IMG/VR virus record: IMGVR_UViG_3300046167_000270
Span: 1 to 61,974 of that record
Direction: 5' to 3' (one strand)
From: a virus
Length of the DNA: 61,974 nucleotides
Part shown: positions 15,121-23,200 of the stretch, in pieces
How positions within the stretch are numbered: position 1 is the stretch's first letter
How the letters are laid out: the number at the start of each line of letters is the position of its first letter
Notes under the pieces: model-generated
The model's database searches: none
What the model saw: the letters and a program-made list of their open reading frames with translations, nothing else
What the model was told of the DNA's origin: nothing
Program-made: the position numbers and the translations under genes

Positions 15121-16954
15121 TATAACAGTTTATATGAAGTATGCTAAATTCGTACCTGAGTTAAACCGTAGAGAGACTTGGGCTGAATTAGTTACAAGAA
15201 ATAAAAACATGCATATTAAAAAGTACCCTGCATTAACTGACCAAATTGAAGAAGCTTACAAATTAGTATATGAAAAGAAGATTTTACCGTCTATGCGATC
15301 ACTACAATTTGGAGGTAAGCCTATTGAGATCTCGCCTAATCGAGTCTATAATTGTGCTTATTTACCTATTGATAGCATTGAGTGTTTTCATGAAATAATG
15401 TTTTTATTATTAGGTGGAACCGGAGTAGGTTACTCTGTACAACAGCACCACGTAGCTAAATTACCTATAGTTAATAAACCTTATGTTAAAAGAACTAGAA
15501 GGTTTTTAATTGGTGATAGTATAGAAGGATGGGCTGACGCTATTAAAGTCCTTATGAAGTCTTATATGGGCGATAAGAGATCATCTAGCGTACAGTTTGA
15601 TTTTTCTGATATTAGACCAAAGGGAGCTCAGTTAGTTACATCTGGAGGTAAAGCGCCAGGGCCTCAACCATTAAAAGAGTGTATACTAAAAATTAAAGGT
15701 ATATTTGATGGCAAGGAAGATGGAACACCATTAACAACTTTAGAAGCACACGACATTGTTTGTCATATTGCTGATGCTGTATTAGCAGGTGGTATACGTA
15801 GAGCAGCTTTAATTAGTTTGTTTTCCGCGGGTGACGACGAAATGATAGCAGCTAAATCTGGTAATTGGTGGGAGACAGATCCACAAAGAGGTAGATCAAA
15901 TAATTCTGCTGTTCTTATGAGACATAAAGTTACTAAAGAGTTTTTTATGGATCTATGGAAACGTGTAGAACTATCAGGATCAGGTGAACCAGGTATTTAT
16001 CTTAACAATGATAAAGACTGGGGTACAAATCCTTGTTGTGAAATAGCATTAAGACCTTTTCAGTTTTGTAATTTATGTGAGGTAAATGCTAGTGATCTTG
16101 AATCACAAGAAGATTTTAACGATAGAGTTAAGAAAGCAAGCTTTATAGGTACACTACAAGCGGGTTATACTGACTTTCATTATTTAAGAGACGTATGGAG
16201 AGATACGACAGAGAAGGACGCCCTTATCGGTGTATCAATGACAGGAATAGGGAGTGCCGCTGTGCTGCAGTTGGATATGAAGGCCGCTGCAAGTATAGTA
16301 AAAAGAGAGAATACAAAAACAGCTAAAGCAATTGGTATTAATTCAGCTGCAAGATGTACAACCGTAAAGCCTGCTGGGACGACATCTCTGGCATTAGGAA
16401 CTTCATCTGGTATTCATGCATGGCATAATGATTATTACACGCGTAGAATCAGAGTTGGTAAAAACGAATCTATGTATAAATACTTAGCGGAAAATCACCC
16501 TGAGTTAGTTGAAGATGAATTTTTTAGACCTCACGACACTGCTGTGATTAGTATACCACAGAAAGCACCTAAAGGTTCTATACTAAGAGATGAATCGCCA
16601 TTTGATTTATTTGAAAGAATAAAGAAAGTAGCTCAAGAGTGGATTGTACCTGGTCACAGGAAAGGGTCTAATACTCACAATGTATCTGCAACTGTTAGTT
16701 TAAAGCAAGAAGAGTGGGATGCAGCAGGTAAATGGATGTGGGAGAACAGAGAGCATTATAATGGCTTATCTGTATTACCTTATGACGGAGGTACTTATAC
16801 TCAAGCACCTTTTGAAGATATAAGTAAAGTTAACTATGATATGGCTATGACACATTTAAAAAATGTTGATCTAACTAGAATATCAGAAACTGAAGATGAA
16901 ACAGATCTTTCAGGTGAACTAGCTTGTGCGGGAGGCGCATGTGAAATAACATGA
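15092..16954 (+). CDS. nrdJ: class II (adenosylcobalamin-dependent) ribonucleotide reductase
   Basis: Reduces ribonucleotides to deoxyribonucleotides. The 620-residue monomeric form is typical of phage NrdJ. Landmarks: GGKPIEISPNRVYNC and LLGGTGVGYSVQ near the N-terminus, the active-site strand NPCCEIALRP (~residues 312-321) with FCNLCEVN, CTTVKPAGTTSLALGTSSG near 430, and the C-terminal redox tail CAGGACEIT. No small subunit or activase is nearby, as expected for class II. Cobalamin dependence is from the family. The stop overlaps the following membrane gene. Confidence 0.9.
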   Translation: MELSNKILSDITVYMKYAKFVPELNRRETWAELVTRNKNMHIKKYPALTDQIEEAYKLVYEKKILPSMRSLQFGGKPIEISPNRVYNCAYLPIDSIECFHEIMFLLLGGTGVGYSVQQHHVAKLPIVNKPYVKRTRRFLIGDSIEGWADAIKVLMKSYMGDKRSSSVQFDFSDIRPKGAQLVTSGGKAPGPQPLKECILKIKGIFDGKEDGTPLTTLEAHDIVCHIADAVLAGGIRRAALISLFSAGDDEMIAAKSGNWWETDPQRGRSNNSAVLMRHKVTKEFFMDLWKRVELSGSGEPGIYLNNDKDWGTNPCCEIALRPFQFCNLCEVNASDLESQEDFNDRVKKASFIGTLQAGYTDFHYLRDVWRDTTEKDALIGVSMTGIGSAAVLQLDMKAAASIVKRENTKTAKAIGINSAARCTTVKPAGTTSLALGTSSGIHAWHNDYYTRRIRVGKNESMYKYLAENHPELVEDEFFRPHDTAVISIPQKAPKGSILRDESPFDLFERIKKVAQEWIVPGHRKGSNTHNVSATVSLKQEEWDAAGKWMWENREHYNGLSVLPYDGGTYTQAPFEDISKVNYDMAMTHLKNVDLTRISETEDETDLSGELACAGGACEIT

Positions 16955-17106
16955 AACGACTAGCAATAATAGGAGGTATTGGCATGATGACTATGGCTGG
17001 TACCAATATGATTTGGCATAAGCAAAAGCCAAACTTCAACGCGAACACACTTGCAATAGCAAGCGGCGCTTTTATAGTGTCAATAGGTATAACTATTAAA
17101 ATATAA
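16951..17106 (+). CDS. small membrane protein (51 aa)
   Basis: Two hydrophobic segments (residues ~4-21 and ~34-50) joined by WHKQKPNFNANT. The ATG overlaps the reductase stop (ATGA). Function unknown. Confidence 0.5.
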   Translation: MKRLAIIGGIGMMTMAGTNMIWHKQKPNFNANTLAIASGAFIVSIGITIKI

Positions 17107-17109
17107 GTT

Positions 17110-17151
17110 ATGTGTGACGGATGTCCGGGCGGATTTTGCCCATGGTGCTAA
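17110..17151 (+). CDS. 13-residue Cys-rich micro-ORF
   Basis: MCDGCPGGFCPWC: four cysteines spaced C-x2-C-x4-C-x2-C, ending in CPWC, a dithiol sequence seen in thioredoxin-fold active sites. Last ORF before the terminator, three bases after the previous stop. It could be a metal knuckle, a reductant tag, or chance. Confidence 0.3.
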   Translation: MCDGCPGGFCPWC

Positions 17152-17155
17152 ATAC

Positions 17156-17189
17156 AAAAAGGGGAGGTCATTACGACTTCCCCTTTTTT
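17156..17189. terminator. bidirectional intrinsic terminator
   Basis: AAAAAGGGGAGGTC (17156-17169), loop ATTAC, GACTTCCCCTTTTTT (17175-17189). The GC stem (one G-U) is flanked by A- and T-runs, so it ends the plus-strand early unit and the minus-strand late unit, which converge here. Confidence 0.92.
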
Positions 17190-17237
17190 GGTTACAGGAA
17201 CTTTTGGGTATGGTGCCCAGTTTTATTGTGTTCCTCG

Positions 17238-20200
17238 TTATTTTGGACGACCTTTACCTATAAACTCAAGTGGTTCTTTTTTCTTTGGCTTTGGTTTAGC
17301 CGAATCTTTTCTACCGTCTGGATTTATTTGCCACTCTGGCCAACCAGCTAACATAGCAACAGACTGCCACCATTCAGTCTCTTCGTCCATAGCTGCTTCT
17401 ATATTTTGCATTTTTAACAATACTCTATCTAGCGGGACGTTAGTAACTGCAGAGACAACTTTAGTCGTAGCTTCATAACCTGGATTATCTAATCCAAAAT
17501 CTTCCATAGCTTTTTTCCTACGTTTCTTACTGTCTAAATTCCACGCAGCTTGTCTAAGTTTAGATATTTTAGAACTTATAGGTGGAGAAAACTGTAGTAA
17601 TTTATATATAGAATCAACATATTCAGGTCTGCTTCTTCCAGATCTTTCGTAAATATCTAACAAAAAGTTTTTAGCTACAGCTACTGCAGCACCTCCCATG
17701 CCTAATCCTCTTAATATAGAGTCGGCCATACCATTAGCTACACCTATAGCTTTTTTAACTTCTTGCTCATCATCATCTTCACTGTTAGCAGCTAAAGCAA
17801 ATACCGCTTGTTGAAGCATGTTAAACATTAAGTTTTGAACAACTCCATAATATATTATTTTACTAACGTTTGCTTTGTTATCGCCTCTTCCTGCTGCTAG
17901 ATCTTGAAAAGCTCTTTTCTGCATACGAGCATACTGCATAGGTGTGTTGGCATAAGCTAGTATCAAACGACCAGCATCACTAGATTGTTGCTGAGATATT
18001 CTCATTGGATCAGAAGACTGTTGAGACTCTTCAGCTTTTTCTCTAAACTCTAACATAGCTTGAGCATCTGCTTCTTTCTGTGTCATTTCAGGATTGTTCT
18101 TCATTAGGTCAGCTGATCTATTACGAAAATAAGTAGCACCACCTAAAGCTATAGCAAAGCTATCAGCAAATTGTGTAGGTGCATATCCTTTAGAAAGTAT
18201 ATATGATATAGCTGCTTGAGCTTTATTGCCACTAGTGTTTGCAGCGTTAGCTATTTCATTTTCAGATATATTAATTCTCATACCGTTTCTACGATCAACT
18301 AGAAAATCAGAGTTCATTAACATCATGAAGTCAGACCAATATTGTTTTTGATTAGCAAAAGCTTTACCAGCTTTAATAGGATTATTAAAACTCCAGTTTA
18401 TAAAGTTAGCACTAGATAAAGTTTGAAGCACTGCAGATCTTATGTTTAAGAACATAACAACACCATTAGCATTATTAATATAATCAAGTATTCTGTTGCT
18501 TAATCTATTTCCACTAGCTAACCTGTTTTTACCTTGCTTCATTCTTTCAAGAACATTTTTTAAAGCTTCTACATATTTTGTACCATAAGCAGCTTCTAAT
18601 TTATTTAAATTTTCTTGTGAAAATATTACATCAACATTTCTTTGCCACTCTTCTAAATACTTTCTTCTAACACCTTTATTTACTCCATCTATAAGATCAG
18701 TAGTTATTGTACCAGCTAACCAACTTTCACTTGGAGCGTTATACTCAAATGTTTTGTTTAGTTTCATTATCTCGTCAGCAAATGTCTTAAGATTTTGATT
18801 AGCCTCTATTATATCTAATAGCTCTTTAGTATCTCCTTTAGATAAACCTGGTACAGTCATACCTTGCTTATTCCATATATATACTCTTACAGCTTGCTCG
18901 TTACTAAAGCCAGACTTGTTAGTTTTCTTTAAATCTTTAGGAACATCTAAATCTTCTTTAAGCTTTTTAAAATCTTCAAACATGTTTTTTCTAAAAGTAG
19001 ATAAATTATTTGATGCTCTAGTGTAAGGATCCATTAACCTTTCTTTAAACCACTTCATGGCTGAATTACCTTTAGCACCTTTAGGAAGTATAGGATATAT
19101 AAGACCTAAGAAGTCTTCAGCAGAATAAGGTATAAAGAATTTAAACCTACCTTTCTTAGCTCCAACGATTTTACCTTTAGCCTCTGAATATCTAGACTCA
19201 CTTCTAATACCTGTAGCTTCTTCAACTATTCTATTAAAGTCCTCGTTTATATCAGCTTCTAAACTCATTTTAGCTTGTTGTACTTTAGACTTAACATCTA
19301 ATACAGACATTGCATCTCTCACCGCTTTAACATTTTGCAAAGCATCGTCAGCAAAATAAAAATCATTATAACCTTCTGCTGCTTTATTAACTAGCCAGTT
19401 AGCTTTAGCAGCGCCAGTAGAGTTACCTAATCCTGTTATATTTTTTAAAGGTAAGTTTAATCCTACACTATCTAAAAACTCTTTAATAGCAACTTGAGCT
19501 TCAGGAGCTCTAGCTGTTAATACAAACACGTCCTCTGTACCTCTTGCTGCTTGTATCTTTTTAGCTATATCTAATAATGGACCTGGTTTTCCTTTAGTTA
19601 CTTTATTAAACTCACTAAAATCAAACTTATAACCTTGATCTAATAATGTTTTACCTTGAGTAGCAAACTCTTCTGCATTTAACTTACCTTTAGTACCGTC
19701 AGGTGCTGTAAATAAAACGTCTGACTCTGTAGTAGCTAATGTATCATCAAAATCAAATACTCTAATTTTTCTGACAGGAGCTTTAATATCTCTACCTACA
19801 TTTAAAGCATCATCTACTGTAGCTGCATAACCTATTATATCTTCATTAGTTTCCATAGAAGCTTTAACAACGTTGTTATCTAGCGCAGTTACATTAGCTT
19901 GTTTAGCTTGCTGTATACTATTCCATAATTTAGCAGGACCTACAGACTCTTTAACTATTTTACCTGTTTGTATATTAAACAACTCTGTAACTTCACCACC
20001 AATAGTAAACTCATTAAACCATCTAGTGAGTGGAGTATCACCATATTGATAAGTTAATGGCATAGATGCTTTAAAAAAGTTACCAAAGTTGTCATCAAAA
20101 CCTTTTGATATAACACCCACTTGATAACTGTCTTTTAATTTGCTTAAGCTAATCTCTTTGTTTTTGCCAAATACAGCATCAGCTATCATTAAGTTCATCA

Positions 20201-23200
20201 CAGATGAAGGTATGCCATGCTCATACTCAAATAACTTACCTACGTTATTATTATTGTAACCTTTAGTATCTATGTTTGTTGGCACATAAGTTAATCTACC
20301 AGCAGCTCTCATAGGCCCTTTCATGTTATCATTAAAGCCTTTCATTAACATAGCTGCATTTTCTTTAGTTGCAGTTTTGTCTTTTAACATTTTATCTACA
20401 GTCTTGTAGTAAGTTGTAATAAAATTCCAAGCTCTATCAGAATAATCATTTCTACCATCTACTTCTTTCTGAGACATGTTATTTGTAACCATGTCCATAG
20501 TAGTTTTCTGTGCATATCTTTTAGGTGATAGAACTTCCCTAGTAGTTCCATCTTTCATTTTAAACTCTAAAGTAGTTACTCCAGACTTATTTGTTTTGAA
20601 TTTATAATCTACAATATCAAAATTGTTTTCAATAAGCTCTTTATTAAAAACTTCAACATGTCCACCATTGCCAGACTCATTGCCATAAGTCATATTTCTT
20701 TTTAATCCACCGTCTTCAAAACCTCCTTTAAACAATATAAAATCAGCAGCTAAATCTAGTTTGCTTTTACCTTGCTTAGCATAAGCATTTACTAATTTAG
20801 GTATAGATACGTTTATAAAAGCTTTTTGCCTTTGTCTACCTTCAGGAGTAAATAAATTACCAACACTAATGCTGTTTCCATCTGCATCTTTTAAATTCCA
20901 GAACTTATTTAAAGTAGTACTTTCATCAGCATTTAAACTTCCATCTATATAAGACTTTAAAGGAAAATCAGTTATGCCTTCGTATTCTACTACTTGTTTT
21001 CCAAACTTGTTTATTAATGGAGTGTATAAGTCTACTAACTTAGTTATTTCAGGTCTACTTAGATTATCACTATATATACCTTCTATAATACTTCTAACTT
21101 GTTTTTTAGTTTCTTTAATATCTTTAGCAAATCCAACGTTGTAACCGGTATCAAGCAATAGTTTAATCAACTTGTCTTTGTCTTCCATATATATTCCAAA
21201 GTTGTTAGCTGTTGGATTTTTCATTTCAGAAAACTGTCTCTCTACTTCTTTAGATAACTTAGACTGAACACCTCTATCTATAGCAGAAGCCATTACTTGC
21301 ACAACATCATCAGCTACTAGATAATTTAACTCAGGGTTTCTATTAGTAATTTTATCTATAGTATCTTGCTCTGTCATTACCTGCATAGTACCATCAAAAC
21401 CGTATGTCTTAGCTAAGTTTTTAATTAATGCTTCGTCTCTACCTCTTTTCTTAAAGAAGTCTAAAAAAGCTTGATCACTAGGCATTAATCTTGAGTAAAG
21501 ATTAGGTCCTGACTTTGGATTAGAATATACTAATCTACCTGTGCCTTCATATCTTTTTATATCTTCTGGACTTAAATTTTTACGATCTAATGAAGTAAAT
21601 ATTTTATCTTTAGATAATCTTTCCATGGCTACTAAATCAGCTATAGAAAGTTTATTTACTATAGCGTTTCTAAGATCTAATAATCTTTGATCATAACCAG
21701 GTTTTCCTTTACCTAGTGATTCTTTTATATTATCATAAAGTATAGACTCATACTGAGCAGCTATATTATTTCTAAAATCTTTTATTATTCTTGTATAATC
21801 TAATTCAGCTTGTTGAAACTCTTTTCTACTTATTGAGTCTTTGTTTTTTAATATAGCTCTAACGTCTTTTAAACTAACTAAAACATCTGCTTGGCCTTTC
21901 TTTTTTCTAACATACTCTAGCTTTGGCAATTTAGTACCTAATACTAGCTCGTTAGCTCTAAGTATAGCATTGTACATATCAGAGCCTGGTAAAACGCCTG
22001 ATTCTCTAGTAAAGTTTAATTCTTCTGGTATGTTAACTTCCTCTGCCGCTACTGGATCAAACTGTCTTCTACCTTCTACTTGAGCATCTATGTCTACTGT
22101 ATTTTTTGGAGCAGCACCTTTAGCCATTTGTTTTCTAGCATCACCAACTTTAAATGGCGCATAGTTACCCATGTAAGCAGCTATAGGATTTTTAGCAGTT
22201 AATTGAGTTTCAGGATTCATTGCTAGCAAGTGATTTAAAAAAGGACCTGTTATAGTAGTCATTGCTAATTCTGGATCGAAGCCTGATAATTGCATCACCT
22301 GATCTATCCAGTCTCTACTAATATCTTCAAACAACTGTGCGCCTTCAGGAGTTAAAGTACCTCCATCTCTTAACTTAACACCATCGACTAACATGTATTT
22401 TTCGTAGTCGTCTCTAGTCATTGTTCTAAATGTCTTATCAAATATATCTCTATATTTTATATTTCTATCTTCTTGTTCTTTAGAGGTTTTTGGCTTTTGT
22501 TTTTTTGGACCTTTACTTACTATACTATTAATAGTAGACAATACTGTTGGCGCTAAAGCTTCTGAAGATCTAGCATCTGCAATGTCTTGCTCTGTTAAAG
22601 TACCAGTACCTATTTTCTTAGCTAAGCCAACTAAAAACGAAACAGCGTCAGTTTCTCCTTTAAAATTAACTTCAAAACCTTTTTCTTTTGTAGTATTATT
22701 AGACATAAAACCAAATAAACTAGCTAGCTTTTTATTTTTCTTTTGGTTAAAATCTATATTACCTTGATCTACCTGTTCTAAAAATTCTATTACAAACTCT
22801 TCTGCTTGAATTTTAGTAGTTGCACCGACACTCATTTTTTGTCTTATAACATTTAGCATATCAATATCTTCTTTTCCTAGATAATCTGATATAGCTTGTG
22901 CTAATTGACTAAAATCTCCATCTCCAGTTTGCAATATTTCCTTAAATACAGCATGGCCAGGTTCATGTATGCCTATAGAAGTTCTATCATTTTTAACAGA
23001 GTTTTCTAATATAACAAATTGCTGGCCGTTTATATTATCTAAACCGTTTAGTGTTCCATCTTTTATAGCTTGTATTTGAGCAGCTTTATCTTGTTCTGAT
23101 AGGTTTTCAGCGTTTTTAACTAGATCAATTGCCTCAGCGTTTGTTTTAGCAATTCGTATATCAACACCATAACTATTCTGAGCAGAAGCTACTTTATCTA

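Noticed and set aside
17121-17478. Plus-strand ORFs downstream of the central terminator
   Set aside because: They run through the terminator hairpin and antisense to the end of the giant protein gene; Trp/Phe-rich shadow composition.
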